Shown here: piece after piece, positions 44,720 to 53,862 of the stretch
Position numbering within the stretch: position 1 is the first letter of the stretch
Layout: the number at the start of each line of letters is the position of its first letter
DNA from: Burkholderia sp. Bp8963
Lineage (GTDB): Bacteria; Pseudomonadota; Gammaproteobacteria; Burkholderiales; Burkholderiaceae
Length of the DNA stretch: 64,000 nt
Reading direction: 5' to 3'
Assembly: GCF_003854275.1 (NCBI RefSeq)
Contig: NZ_QTQP01000025.1
Location: forward strand, 52,788 to 116,787
Notes under the pieces: model-generated
What the model saw: only the letters and a program-made list of their open reading frames with translations
What the model was told of the DNA's origin: nothing
The model's database searches: none
Position numbers and translations under genes: made by a program

Positions 44720-45910
44720 ATGACCCTCGACGAGATGCGCCAGGTCATCCGGGAAGAGCTGGAGTCATTGCGCGCAACCGGTGCCCGACGCCAGGAGCTG
44801 TCGCTGCATGCGTGCAAGCGCTTGTTCTTCGATCTTGGAATCCGGCCGTCGGCCGCCAACGTCCGCGATCTTACGCAGACAGGCAGCGCCAGCGACATTC
44901 CGAAGGACATCGATCACTTCTGGGAACGGATCCGTTCCGCGTCAAAGGTTCGCCTCGAAGGCGCAACCATTCCGAAAGCGGTCGAGGAGAAAGCCGGCGC
45001 CCTGCTCGGCGCACTCTATGAAGAAGCGCTGAAAGCTGCGCGGGACAGTCTTGATGCCGACCGCGAGCAGGTTCGCGCGAATGTCGCACAGGCCGAACAG
45101 CAATTGCGCGACGCAACCGTTCGCCAGGAAACGCTCGAGGCTGCCCTCGCGCGCAGCGAAACCCGCAATGAGCAGTTGCAGGCACGTGTTACCGAACTCG
45201 AGGTTCAGCTTGCGTCACAGACAACGCACGGTTCGGCAAACGAAGCGACACTGCTCACCACAGTCGGCCGCCTGGAACAGGAAGTGGTCACGGCCAAGAG
45301 CCGCATCGATGCCGAGCAAACGCAGAATGCCGCGCTGCGCGACCGCATCGACGTACTGCAAGCCGAGCTGCAGCAGCGCACCGAGCATTACGCGCAGCAG
45401 ATCAAGGATGCCGTGGCGGAAGCGGAGCGTCGCGTGAAGCCGATGCTGGTCGAACTGGATTCGTTGCGCAGCATGGCGTCGACCTACCAGTCCGGATTGC
45501 GCGATGTGCAACGCAAGGAATTCGATTTTCTGCAGCAGCTGAGTGCGGCCAAGGCTCGTGCGGACCGTCTCGACGAACAATTGCGCAGCCAGGGCGATGA
45601 ATTGGAAACGGCGACGCGCGAGCGGAATGCGCTGCGCGCGAATCAACGGATGAATCCGGAGATCGCCACACTGATCCGGCGCCTGGCCGAAACCGGCAAG
45701 CTCGATGCCGATGCATTCTCCGTGATCGGTACCACGCTGGACCACGAAACGCCGGTGCCGAACCAATGCCCGCATTGCGACGGCGAGCCCGAACTGTCAC
45801 ATGACGAAGCGGGTTTCGAAGTGTCGTGCCCGGAGTGCGAACACGCGTCGGGTTCGTGGCCGTCCCGCTTCGAAGCAGTCACGCGCTTTGCCACGACGGA
45901 TCGGCATTGA
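44720..45910 (+). CDS. KfrA-like DNA-binding coiled-coil protein with C-terminal zinc ribbon
   Basis: Residues 1 to about 90 resemble the KfrA N-terminal DNA-binding domain (MTLDEMRQVIREELESL, HFWERIRSAS). Residues about 95-340 form a long Gln/Glu/Ala-rich coiled coil. The end has two CxxC knuckles, CPHC and CPEC, about 22 residues apart, a zinc ribbon that classical KfrA lacks. KfrA proteins bind near plasmid origins and aid maintenance; placement beside the iterons fits. I start at ATG 44720; the frame is open back to GTG 44621, but those 33 codons overlap an AT-rich promoter-like region. Confidence 0.78.
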   Translation: MTLDEMRQVIREELESLRATGARRQELSLHACKRLFFDLGIRPSAANVRDLTQTGSASDIPKDIDHFWERIRSASKVRLEGATIPKAVEEKAGALLGALYEEALKAARDSLDADREQVRANVAQAEQQLRDATVRQETLEAALARSETRNEQLQARVTELEVQLASQTTHGSANEATLLTTVGRLEQEVVTAKSRIDAEQTQNAALRDRIDVLQAELQQRTEHYAQQIKDAVAEAERRVKPMLVELDSLRSMASTYQSGLRDVQRKEFDFLQQLSAAKARADRLDEQLRSQGDELETATRERNALRANQRMNPEIATLIRRLAETGKLDADAFSVIGTTLDHETPVPNQCPHCDGEPELSHDEAGFEVSCPECEHASGSWPSRFEAVTRFATTDRH

Positions 45911-45926
45911 TCAGGACCGCGGGCAC

Positions 45927-45995
45927 AGGTGAGACACTGCGGGAAGCAAAAGGTGAGGATATTCGGGGGCGCTGTAAGGGTGAGGTCGTGCCGGG
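45927..45995 (-). repeat. Three degenerate iterons in reverse orientation
   Basis: On the minus strand, copies of the origin iteron end at about 45927-45944, 45950-45968 and 45977-45995; on the plus strand they read AGGTGAG-N6-CGGGA and variants, spaced about 25 bases apart. They lie between the KfrA-like and recombinase-like genes, opposite in orientation to the main array. Confidence 0.72.
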
Positions 45996-46000
45996 CAAGG

Positions 46001-46027
46001 CTGCTCACGCATCGTTAGCGTGAGCAG
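46001..46027. terminator. Hairpin between convergent genes
   Basis: A perfect 10-bp stem (46001-46010 with 46018-46027) with loop ATCGTTA, placed between the converging KfrA-like and recombinase-like genes. There is no T-run, so termination is only probable. Confidence 0.55.
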
Positions 46028-46035
46028 CACGGAGG

Positions 46036-47058
46036 TCAACCGTGAGATTCGCGGTCGGGCGCCATCTCACCTTCGCGTTCAGCCAGATCGTCACGCCAGT
46101 TTTTCCACGCGCGATGCAGGCGATTCGAGGAAATCGGCTGCATGAAGCCCAGCCACTGGCCGACCCGCTCGAGTGGCACGTCGTTCTCGAACAGCTCCGC
46201 GGCATAGGTGTTGCGCAGGGTCTGCGGGCTTGCGCGCGCGGTGCGTGACGACGCAATGTCGGCCGCTTCGACGATCGCGTCGACCGCGCGCAACATCGTT
46301 GCCTTGTGCATCGGGCGTCCGGCATGCGAGGCCGGGAAGACGAGTTCGCCCGGAATCTCCTGACGCTTGCGTTCCGCGAGCCACGCGTCGAACAGCGCGA
46401 TCGCGAATGACGCCAGATGCGTTTCCCGTGCGAAATCGGGATGCGTCGACGGAATCTGCAGCGTCGTGCCGCTCGTATTGATGCAACTAATCGTAAGAAC
46501 GCGTGCTTCGCCGGTCTTCACGCCGGCGCCGAGAAATGCGGCGACGAGCGCCCGGTCGCGACGCTCTTTCCATAACGCGGCGCCGGATTCGACGATCGGC
46601 GAAAACAGATAAGTGAGCAACTTCGCACGCTCGGACGGCGCGAGAAAGCCGGTCGGTTCATTGTCGCGTGCCTTGCGCCAGATCGCTTCGCCATCCTGAG
46701 CGATGAAGCGGGCCGGGTTGGTCGATGCAAATTCGCTGCGCCGGATGTGGTCGAGGACACGCTCGATCAACCGCAAATAGCGCATGCGCTGCGTTTTCCT
46801 GATCGGCAGTTCGCCGACGAAATACGCGATCGATGCGGTGTCGACGGTCGCGAGATCCTTTTGATGGGCGCGCAGCCACGTGAGAAAGGCGCCCCATTGC
46901 GCGCGATAGACATCGGCAGACGACTGTCGATAGTCCTGCATCGCAAGCCATGCATCGAAGGCCGCTTCGGGGGATGCGATCCAGTCCGACGCACCGCGGT
47001 CGAACAGATCCTTTTCCGAGTCGGGCGAGCGAGCTTCAGCAGATGAAGGAAGGGACAT
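46036..47058 (-). CDS. Tyrosine-recombinase-fold protein with degenerate active site
   Basis: A 340-residue protein with the phage-integrase layout: SAM-like N-terminal domain (SADVYRAQWGAFLTWLRAHQ) and catalytic-fold domain (about 160-330). Aligning by eye with family motifs, the first Arg (GxRxxE) is Lys in AGVKTGEARVL, HxLR is QTLR, LGH is LGF, and the Tyr position falls on Leu in ISSNRLHRAW. Only the second Arg survives, so strand cleavage is unlikely. It may act as an origin-linked DNA-binding protein. The start at 47058 (MSLPSS) is chosen over a longer frame. A small unknown gene follows upstream on the same strand. Confidence 0.8.
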   Translation of the reverse strand: MSLPSSAEARSPDSEKDLFDRGASDWIASPEAAFDAWLAMQDYRQSSADVYRAQWGAFLTWLRAHQKDLATVDTASIAYFVGELPIRKTQRMRYLRLIERVLDHIRRSEFASTNPARFIAQDGEAIWRKARDNEPTGFLAPSERAKLLTYLFSPIVESGAALWKERRDRALVAAFLGAGVKTGEARVLTISCINTSGTTLQIPSTHPDFARETHLASFAIALFDAWLAERKRQEIPGELVFPASHAGRPMHKATMLRAVDAIVEAADIASSRTARASPQTLRNTYAAELFENDVPLERVGQWLGFMQPISSNRLHRAWKNWRDDLAEREGEMAPDRESHG

Positions 47059-47110
47059 GTTATTTATTCCGTTAGTTGCGCATATGGTAGTCCTTTCCGC
47101 AACGTCGTAG

Positions 47111-47488
47111 TCAATCGCCCCAGGCCTTGGCGACGCGGGCGGCTCGCGGTGCGGGTTGCGCATCGTGTTGGCGTGCCGCGGCCTCGTATGCTTTGAGCGC
47201 GAACGAGAACGCGGCGGGCAGTGCGTTCGAGCGCCCGAAATCGATCGGATCGTCCGTTTCGGGAAACGTCATGTCCGACGGCCGTTCGAACAGTTGACGC
47301 ATGCCGGCCTCGTGCCGGCTGGCGAAACCGAGGTCTGCCAATGCCTCGGCTTCGATTGCGTGCAGCAGGCGCCAGGTCAGCGGCACCTGCTGGCGGGTAT
47401 AACGTTCGGCAATGTGGCGAACGATCTTTTCCAGGTCGTGCGCAGCAGCCTTGAAACTGAGCGCGGCCAAGTCTTGTTCTTCGGTCAT
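47111..47488 (-). CDS. Small protein of unknown function upstream of the recombinase-like gene
   Basis: A 125-residue, mostly helical soluble protein (MTEEQDLAALSFKAAAHDLE). I recognise no family. AGGAG lies six bases upstream of ATG 47488, and the gene is 52 bases ahead of the recombinase-like gene on the same strand, so the two are probably co-transcribed and may act together in origin biology. Confidence 0.65.
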   Translation of the reverse strand: MTEEQDLAALSFKAAAHDLEKIVRHIAERYTRQQVPLTWRLLHAIEAEALADLGFASRHEAGMRQLFERPSDMTFPETDDPIDFGRSNALPAAFSFALKAYEAAARQHDAQPAPRAARVAKAWGD

Positions 47489-47499
47489 CGCAGGCTCCT

Positions 47500-47590
47500 G
47501 TCGACCAGAGTTGGCGCTTCAGCGCCTGCTCTGGTCCCGTGCTTCGCGGTCGACCAGCGTTGGCACTTCGGCGCTCACGCCGGTCACGTG
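47500..47590 (+). repeat. Tandem ~49-base intergenic repeat, locus A
   Basis: Two adjacent units (47500-47548 and 47549-47590, the second truncated) share GTCGACCAGNGTTGGC, CTTC-GGCGC and, in the first, GTGCTTCGCG. The same unit recurs at 53863-53961. Each unit contains inverted segments, suggesting a REP-like intergenic element. Confidence 0.75.
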
Positions 47591-47666
47591 CAAAGCGGAA
47601 TGTCCGTATACTGTACAAACATACAGTATTTTGCGCAACTGGCCGATCGGATGACTCGGCAGCCCG

Positions 47667-48278
47667 TCAGCGATGAATCACGATCAACAACGCTCTCGCT
47701 TCGCTCTTGCCGGGGTTGCGGATCGCGTGCGGCGCGTCGGCCGCGTAGCGTGCGGTGTCGCCGGCTTTCAGGCGACGTGCGGCCCCCGCCGCCTCGATTT
47801 CCATCGCGCCCTGCAGCACCGTGAGGTGCTCGCGTGTGCCCGGTTCATGAGCGTTCGACGCGAGCGCGCCGCCGCCGGGCAAGGTCAGTTCGTACCACTC
47901 GAACTTGCCGGCGAGGTCGATCGGGCCCCACACACGCAACTGATACTGGCCGTCGTGGCCGGCCAGCGTCGGGATGTCGTGCGGGCCGTCGACACGAATC
48001 GTCTCCGCTGCTTTCGGCTGCGAGAACAGTTCGTCGAGCGTGATGCCGAGCGCATTCGTCAGGCGCCACGCGACTGCGATCGTCGGGTTCGCCTTGTCCC
48101 GCTCGATCTCGGAGAGCATCGATTTCGACACGCCTGCCGCGCGCGACAGGTCGTCGAGCGTCAGCTTGCGCTCGTTGCGCAGGCGCTGGATCTGTTCGCC
48201 AACGCGCGGGGGCGTCGCGGCGGCCGGCGGCTGGGCGGCGCTCGCGGGCGCGCGCCGAGATCCGGAGGAACTTGCCAT
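47667..48278 (-). CDS. XRE-cupin transcriptional regulator
   Basis: A 203-residue regulator: XRE helix-turn-helix at about 28-85 (LTLDDLSRAAGVSKSMLSEI) and a C-terminal cupin domain (LPGGGALASNAHEPGTREHL, KAGDTARYAADAPHAIRNPG). It is divergent from kbl-tdh, 160 bases away, and is the natural candidate to control threonine breakdown, perhaps with an amino acid or metal bound in the cupin. Confidence 0.85.
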   Translation of the reverse strand: MASSSGSRRAPASAAQPPAAATPPRVGEQIQRLRNERKLTLDDLSRAAGVSKSMLSEIERDKANPTIAVAWRLTNALGITLDELFSQPKAAETIRVDGPHDIPTLAGHDGQYQLRVWGPIDLAGKFEWYELTLPGGGALASNAHEPGTREHLTVLQGAMEIEAAGAARRLKAGDTARYAADAPHAIRNPGKSEARALLIVIHR

Positions 48279-48301
48279 TTGAATTCCGTTCGCTTAGAGT
48301 T

Positions 48302-48337
48302 GTTCGGTATTTCGAATTTTAGTTCGGAATAACGGAA
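48302..48337. promoter_or_regulatory. Candidate operators in the kbl/XRE divergent region
   Basis: GTTCGGTATTTCGAAT (48302-48317) and GTTCGGAATAACGGAA (48322-48337) are related AT-centred repeats about two helical turns apart, immediately upstream of the regulator start. They are the best candidates for the XRE-cupin binding site. Confidence 0.5.
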
Positions 48338-48438
48338 AAGAGCGGTCAACCGAACGACCGACTATAACAGTAGCAGGCCGCTGCGCCGCCACCACGAATG
48401 GCGCGCGGCGGATTGCGAATCCAGTCAGGAGCTTTGCG

Positions 48439-49638
48439 ATGCGTGATGCCTTTCTCGCCCAGGTGCGCGGGACGCTCGACCAGATCCGCGCGGACGGTTT
48501 CTACAAGACCGAGCGCGAGATCGCGAGCCCGCAAGCGGCGGCCGTGCGGCTCGCCGGCGGTGCCGGCGTGCTGAATTTCTGCGCGAACAACTATCTCGGC
48601 CTTGCGAACGATCCGCGCCTGATCGCGGCGGCCAAGGCCGGCCTCGATCAGGACGGGTTCGGCATGGCATCGGTGCGCTTCATCTGCGGCACGCAAACCG
48701 TGCACAAGCAGCTGGAAAGCGCGATTGCCACATTCCTCGGCACCGAGGACAGCATCCTCTATTCGAGCTGCTTCGACGCGAACGGCGGGCTGTTCGAAAC
48801 GCTGCTCGACGAGAACGATGCGGTGATCAGCGACGAACTGAACCACGCGAGCATCATCGACGGTGTTCGTCTGTGCAAGGCGAAGCGGTACCGCTACCGG
48901 AACAACGATCTCGCCGATCTCGAAGCGAAGCTCAAGGAAGCCGATGCGGCGGGTGCACGGCACAAGCTGATCGCGACCGACGGTGTGTTCTCGATGGACG
49001 GCATCATCGCCGACCTGAAGGGCATCTGCGATCTCGCCGACCGCTACGGCGCGCTCGTGATGGTCGACGATTCGCATGCGGTCGGCTTCATCGGCGAACA
49101 TGGCCGCGGCACGCCGGAACATTGCGGCGTCGACGGGCGCGTCGACATCATCACGGGCACGCTCGGCAAGGCGCTCGGCGGCGCATCCGGCGGCTACGTC
49201 GCCGCGCGCCGCGAGATCGTCGAACTGCTGCGCCAGCGCTCGCGCCCGTATCTGTTCTCGAACACGCTCACGCCGAGCATTGCCGCCGCGTCGCTCGAAG
49301 TGCTCGAGCTGCTTGGCAGCGACGAGGGCGCGAAGCTGCGCGAGCGCGTGCGCGAGAACGGCGCGCGCTTCCGCGAGCAGATGACCGAAGCGGGTTTCAC
49401 GCTCGTGCCCGGCGCGCACCCGATCATTCCGGTGATGCTCGGCGACGCTCAGCTCGCGACGAAGATGGCCGATGCGCTGCTCGGCGAAGGCGTCTACGTG
49501 ATCGGCTTCTCGTTCCCGGTCGTGCCGCGCGGGCGCGCGCGGATCCGCACGCAGATGAGCGCGGCGCACACACCGGAACAGATCGACCAGGCTGTCGCGG
49601 CATTCGTGCGCGTCGGCAAGTCGCTCGGCATCGTCTGA
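48439..49638 (+). CDS. kbl: 2-amino-3-ketobutyrate CoA ligase (glycine C-acetyltransferase)
   Basis: A 399-residue PLP enzyme (E. coli Kbl is 398). The PLP lysine is in [13 protein letters not shown]; other signatures are [25 protein letters not shown] and [11 protein letters not shown]. It cleaves 2-amino-3-ketobutyrate with CoA into glycine and acetyl-CoA, consuming the product of Tdh. AGGAG precedes ATG 48439, and tdh follows after 13 bases. Confidence 0.94.
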   Translation: MRDAFLAQVRGTLDQIRADGFYKTEREIASPQAAAVRLAGGAGVLNFCANNYLGLANDPRLIAAAKAGLDQDGFGMASVRFICGTQTVHKQLESAIATFLGTEDSILYSSCFDANGGLFETLLDENDAVISDELNHASIIDGVRLCKAKRYRYRNNDLADLEAKLKEADAAGARHKLIATDGVFSMDGIIADLKGICDLADRYGALVMVDDSHAVGFIGEHGRGTPEHCGVDGRVDIITGTLGKALGGASGGYVAARREIVELLRQRSRPYLFSNTLTPSIAAASLEVLELLGSDEGAKLRERVRENGARFREQMTEAGFTLVPGAHPIIPVMLGDAQLATKMADALLGEGVYVIGFSFPVVPRGRARIRTQMSAAHTPEQIDQAVAAFVRVGKSLGIV

Positions 49639-49651
49639 CGGAGAGCCGACC

Positions 49652-50680
49652 ATGAAAGCACTGGCAAAGCTCGAGCGCGGCCCCGGCCTGACGCTGACCC
49701 GCGTGAAGCGGCCCGAAGTCGGACACAACGACGTGCTGATCAAGATCCGCCGCACGGCGATCTGCGGCACCGACATCCATATCTGGAAGTGGGACGACTG
49801 GGCGCAAAAGACGATTCCCGTGCCGATGCACGTCGGTCACGAGTACGTCGGCGAGATCGTCGAGATGGGGCAAGAGGTGCGCGGCTTCGCGATCGGCGAC
49901 CGCGTATCGGGCGAAGGGCACATCACGTGCGGCTTCTGCCGGAACTGCCGCGCGGGACGCCGCCACCTGTGCCGCAACACGGTCGGCGTCGGCGTCAATC
50001 GCGAAGGCGCGTTTGCCGAATATCTCGCGATTCCCGCGTTCAACGCGTTCAAGATTCCGCCGGAGATCCCGGACGATCTTGCGTCGATCTTCGATCCGTT
50101 CGGCAACGCGACGCATACGGCGCTGTCGTTCAATCTCGTCGGCGAAGACGTGCTGATCACTGGCGCCGGCCCGATCGGCATCATGGCCGTCGCGATCGCG
50201 AAGCATGTCGGCGCGCGCAACGTCGTGATTACCGACATCAACGACTACCGGCTCGAACTGGCGCGCAAGATGGGCGCGACGCGTGCGGTCAACGTCGCAC
50301 GCGAGTCATTGCGCGACGTGATGGCCGACCTGCACATGACCGAAGGATTCGACGTCGGGCTCGAGATGTCCGGCGTGCCGAGCGCATTCACGGGCATGCT
50401 CGAGGCGATGAATCACGGCGGCAAGGTCGCGCTGCTCGGCATTCCGCCCGCGCAGACGGCGATCGACTGGAACCAGGTGATCTTCAAGGGGCTCGAGATC
50501 AAGGGCATTTACGGCCGCGAGATGTTCGAGACCTGGTACAAGATGGTCGCGATGCTGCAAAGCGGGCTCGACCTGTCGCCGATCATCACGCACCGCTTCG
50601 CCGTCGACGATTACGAGCAAGGCTTCGCGGCAATGCTGTCGGGCGAGAGCGGCAAGGTGATCCTGGACTGGACTGTGTGA
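49652..50680 (+). CDS. tdh: L-threonine 3-dehydrogenase
   Basis: A 342-residue zinc alcohol-dehydrogenase-family enzyme (E. coli Tdh is 341). The catalytic-zinc segment is [15 protein letters not shown] with [12 protein letters not shown]; the structural-zinc cysteines are in [18 protein letters not shown] binds at [18 protein letters not shown]. It oxidises threonine to 2-amino-3-ketobutyrate, the substrate of Kbl, so the pair converts threonine to glycine and acetyl-CoA. Confidence 0.95.
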   Translation: MKALAKLERGPGLTLTRVKRPEVGHNDVLIKIRRTAICGTDIHIWKWDDWAQKTIPVPMHVGHEYVGEIVEMGQEVRGFAIGDRVSGEGHITCGFCRNCRAGRRHLCRNTVGVGVNREGAFAEYLAIPAFNAFKIPPEIPDDLASIFDPFGNATHTALSFNLVGEDVLITGAGPIGIMAVAIAKHVGARNVVITDINDYRLELARKMGATRAVNVARESLRDVMADLHMTEGFDVGLEMSGVPSAFTGMLEAMNHGGKVALLGIPPAQTAIDWNQVIFKGLEIKGIYGREMFETWYKMVAMLQSGLDLSPIITHRFAVDDYEQGFAAMLSGESGKVILDWTV

Positions 50681-51290
50681 CGGTGACGCACGACGGCACG
50701 TAGCGATTGCCGTTTGCTGCGTGCCGCGCGCCGCTTCTCAAGGTCAGTGTCAATACAACGTCAGTTTCAAAGCGCGGCGCGCCCGGCTCTTCGGCCGGGC
50801 GCGTTTGCCGCCAGCACGTCGTTGACCGCATTCGTCGGTGATGTCCGGGACATCTCCCGACTCACTGTCGCGCACGCCATCTCCGCTCGCGATCTCACGC
50901 CCGCCGTCGCGCATCTCACCCGTCACGTCATTCGTCGCGAAAGGTGAGGAGATTCGGGAGCACATTTTCGGATCGCAGATGCGCACCTCGACGCGCGTCG
51001 CCAGGTTGATCGGTGAGGCTCGCGCAAAAACTGCGATCACGGTTGGCTCCTCGCCATTCACATCTTCGGCGCACGAACACAGTCGTTCTGGTTCACGCCG
51101 CCATCCGCTTCCCTGCTTCGCCCGCTTTCCAGCAAGCCGAGTTGAACCCCAGCGCACCGAGCGGCTCGGGATACTGCGTGCCGAGCGCGAACCCGCGCGC
51201 GGCGGCGATCGCGGTGCGCGGCATTCGATCGGCAACGCCCGCAACGCCCTTGTCCCGGCGTGGTCTTTCACCCGAGATCCTTGACGGCGG
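50681..51290. other. Gene-free region with one reverse iteron
   Basis: This 610-base stretch between tdh and the TetR gene has no trusted gene. At 50940-50960 it carries a good reverse-orientation iteron (plus strand AAGGTGAGGAGATTCGGGAG). Weaker pieces occur nearby: CTCCCGACTCACT at 50854-50866 and CATCTCACCCG near 50912. Confidence 0.65.
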
Positions 51291-51304
51291 AGAACGATCG
51301 TTCT
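51291..51304. promoter_or_regulatory. Candidate TetR autoregulatory operator
   Basis: AGAACGATCGTTCT is a perfect 14-base palindrome 12 bases before the TetR-family start and just after a TTGACG -35-like box (51281-51286). This is the usual geometry of a TetR autorepression site. Confidence 0.7.
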
Positions 51305-51315
51305 ACCGTATACGC

Positions 51316-51930
51316 ATGAACACACATGACGACATTGCTGCCGAGCCGGGCGTGCGCGAGCGGCTGCTCGATGCGGCGGAAGCGCTGATCTATTCGGGCG
51401 GCATCCGCGCGACGGGCGTCGACGCGATCGTGAAGCGCTCGGGCGCCGCGCGCAAAAGCTTTTATTCGCACTTCGAATCGAAAGAGGCATTGGTGGTCGC
51501 TGCGCTCGAGCGGCGCGACGCACGCTGGATGCAGTGGTTCGTCGATGCAACGCTCGCCCGAGGCAAGACGCCGCGCGCGCAACTGCTCGGGATGTTCGAC
51601 GTGTTGCGCGACTGGTTCCGGCAGCCCGATTTTCACGGCTGCGCGTTCCTGAACACAGCCGGCGAGATTGCCGACGCCAATGATCCGGTGCGTGTGGTCG
51701 CACGTGCGCACAAGGCGCGATTGCTCGCGTTCGTGCGCGAGCGGCTCGACGCGCTGGCCGGTGATGACGGGATCGACCGGCGCGCGGTTGCACGCGTCGC
51801 ACGTCAGTGGCTGGTCCTGATCGATGGCGCGATCGGCGTGGCGCTCGTGAGCGGCGACGCGACTGCCGCGCGCGATGCGCGCGCCACCGCCGAACTGTTG
51901 CTCGACGCCGCGTCGCGGTCGCCGACGTAG
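51316..51930 (+). CDS. TetR-family transcriptional regulator
   Basis: A 204-residue TetR regulator with its helix-turn-helix at about 15-60 (LLDAAEALIYSGGIRATGVD, SGAARKSFYSHFESKEALV) and a helical ligand domain containing WFRQPDFHGCAFLNTAGE, common in the branch that controls oxidative or detoxification genes. It likely represses itself and the downstream DUF1348 gene through the palindrome at 51291. The ligand is unknown. Confidence 0.85.
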   Translation: MNTHDDIAAEPGVRERLLDAAEALIYSGGIRATGVDAIVKRSGAARKSFYSHFESKEALVVAALERRDARWMQWFVDATLARGKTPRAQLLGMFDVLRDWFRQPDFHGCAFLNTAGEIADANDPVRVVARAHKARLLAFVRERLDALAGDDGIDRRAVARVARQWLVLIDGAIGVALVSGDATAARDARATAELLLDAASRSPT

Positions 51931-51978
51931 CAAAGCTGCCGCGCTTTCGCGCGGCCAAACCCTGAACTGGAGAATGCG

Positions 51979-52458
51979 ATGTCCGAATCAGCCGAAGTCC
52001 GTCCGCCCGTCCCGCCGTTTACGCTCGATACCGCGCGCCAGAAAGTCCGCGCAGCCGAGGACGGGTGGAATACGCGCGATCCGCAGCGCGTGTCGCTCGC
52101 CTATACGCCGCAAAGCCGTTGGCGCAATCGCGCGGAGTTCGTGACCGGCCGCGACGAAATCGTCGGGCTGTTGCAGCGGAAATGGGCGCGCGAGCTCGAT
52201 TACCGGTTGATCAAGGAACTGTGGGCGTTCGGTGGCAACCGCATCGCGGTGCGCTTTGCGTACGAATGGCATGACGATGCCGGCAACTGGTTTCGCTCGT
52301 ACGGCAACGAGAACTGGGAGTTCGACGAAAACGGCCTGATGGCGCATCGCCACGCGAGCATCAACGACCTGCCGATCCGCGAGGCGGACCGGCTCTTTCA
52401 CTGGCCGCTCGGCCGTCGTCCGGACGATCACCCCGGGCTGTCCGATCTCGGTCTGTAA
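51979..52458 (+). CDS. DUF1348 / NTF2-like protein
   Basis: A 159-residue protein of the NTF2-like fold (DUF1348), with the hallmark run [20 protein letters not shown] and [20 protein letters not shown]. The reaction catalysed by the family is not established. It follows the TetR gene by 48 bases with a likely ribosome-binding GGAG, so it is probably the regulator's target. Confidence 0.82.
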   Translation: MSESAEVRPPVPPFTLDTARQKVRAAEDGWNTRDPQRVSLAYTPQSRWRNRAEFVTGRDEIVGLLQRKWARELDYRLIKELWAFGGNRIAVRFAYEWHDDAGNWFRSYGNENWEFDENGLMAHRHASINDLPIREADRLFHWPLGRRPDDHPGLSDLGL

Positions 52459-52543
52459 GCGCATCGATCCGACGACGGCGACGGCATCCAGGTGCCGTCG
52501 CGCACCGTGCAGGAATCCAGGCCGGAAGCAGCGCCGCAACCGA

Positions 52544-52596
52544 ACGGTGAGGAAATTCGGGAGCGTGGATTCGAGCACGGTGAGCTTTTTCGGGAA
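52544..52596 (-). repeat. Two reverse-orientation iterons
   Basis: In the 295-base gap after the DUF1348 gene, plus-strand ACGGTGAGGAAATTCGGGAG (52544-52563) and CACGGTGAGCTTTTTCGGGA (52577-52596) are reverse complements of the origin iteron, with 33 bases from start to start. Both keep the GGTGAG and TTCGGGA blocks at the right distance. Confidence 0.8.
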
Positions 52597-52753
52597 CCCC
52601 CAGAGCGTTGCCACGGTGCGCATCGACATGTCGTGCACTTCACCGATGAGCATCGCCTGCGCGTCGTCGCACGTGCCGTGCGATTCGACACGTAGATCGC
52701 GTCACCTCACGCGCAACGGAACGCGTTGCGCGCCCCGTCGCTGACGAACGAGC

Positions 52754-53839
52754 TCACCCCGCAATGCGCTTCGCGATCGCCTCACCCACTTCCACGGTGC
52801 CTGCGCTGCCGCCGAGATCGCGCGTCCGTGGCCCCGTGCGTAGCACGTCCTCGATCGCGGCGACGATCGCATCGTGCGCTTCGCGCTCGCGGCCCGCACC
52901 GTTGCCGACGAAGTCGAGCATCATCGCGGCCGACCAGACCATCGCGATCGGGTTCGCGATGAATTGCCCGGTGATGTCGGGCGCGGAGCCGTGCACAGGC
53001 TCGAACAGCGACGGAAACGTGCGGTCAGGATTGAGGTTCGCCGATGGCGCGATACCGATCGTGCCGGTACATGCCGGGCCGAGATCCGACAGGATGTCGC
53101 CGAACAGGTTCGACGCGACGACGACGTCGAAGCGGTCCGGCTGCAGCACGAAGCGTGCGCACAGGATGTCGATGTGCTGCTTGTCCCAGACGATGTCCGG
53201 ATAGCGCTCGGCCATCTCGGCGGCACGCGCATCCCACCACGGCATGCTGATCGCGATGCCGTTGCTCTTCGTCGCGACGGTCAGGCGTTTCGCGCGCCGC
53301 TGCGCGAGCTCGAACGCGAACTTCAGCACGCGCTCGGTGCCGTGCCGCGTGAAGATCGATTGCTGCATCACCACTTCGCGGTCGGTGCCCTCGAACATCG
53401 TGCCGCCGACCGACGAGTATTCGCCCTCGGTGTTCTCGCGCACGATCATGAAGTCGATGTCGCCCGCGCGGCGGCCGGCGAGCGGCGACGGCACGCCGTC
53501 GAACAGGCGCGCGGGACGGAGGTTGATGTACTGGTCGAATTCGCGGCGGAATTTCAGCAGCGAACCCCACAGCGAGATGTGATCCGGCACCGTGGCGGGC
53601 CAGCCGACTGCGCCGAACAGGATCGCGTCCACGCCGGCAAGCTGCGCCTTCCAGTCGTCGGGCATCATCCGGCCGTGCTGCGCGTAGTAGTCGCAGCTCG
53701 CCCAGTCGATGTGTTTGTATTCGAAGCGGATGCCGAAGCGGGCCGTCACGGCGTCGAGCGCGCGCAGGCCTTCCGGCATCACTTCACGGCCGATGCCGTC
53801 GCCGGGGATGACGGCGATGGTGTAGATCTTGTCGGTCAT
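52754..53839 (-). CDS. Tartrate dehydrogenase / D-malate dehydrogenase family
   Basis: A 361-residue member of the isocitrate/isopropylmalate dehydrogenase family, tartrate-dehydrogenase type. It begins IYTIAVIPGDGIGREVMPEG and contains MIVRENTEGEYSSVGG and GSAPDITGQFIANPIAMVWS with the metal- and NAD-binding residues. It would oxidise tartrate or D-malate with NAD. Start ATG 53839 gives MTDKIYTIAV. A LysR regulator is divergent, about 250 bases away, and probably controls it. Confidence 0.87.
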   Translation of the reverse strand: MTDKIYTIAVIPGDGIGREVMPEGLRALDAVTARFGIRFEYKHIDWASCDYYAQHGRMMPDDWKAQLAGVDAILFGAVGWPATVPDHISLWGSLLKFRREFDQYINLRPARLFDGVPSPLAGRRAGDIDFMIVRENTEGEYSSVGGTMFEGTDREVVMQQSIFTRHGTERVLKFAFELAQRRAKRLTVATKSNGIAISMPWWDARAAEMAERYPDIVWDKQHIDILCARFVLQPDRFDVVVASNLFGDILSDLGPACTGTIGIAPSANLNPDRTFPSLFEPVHGSAPDITGQFIANPIAMVWSAAMMLDFVGNGAGREREAHDAIVAAIEDVLRTGPRTRDLGGSAGTVEVGEAIAKRIAG

Positions 53840-53862
53840 GCGAGTGCTCCTCTCTATCAGAT

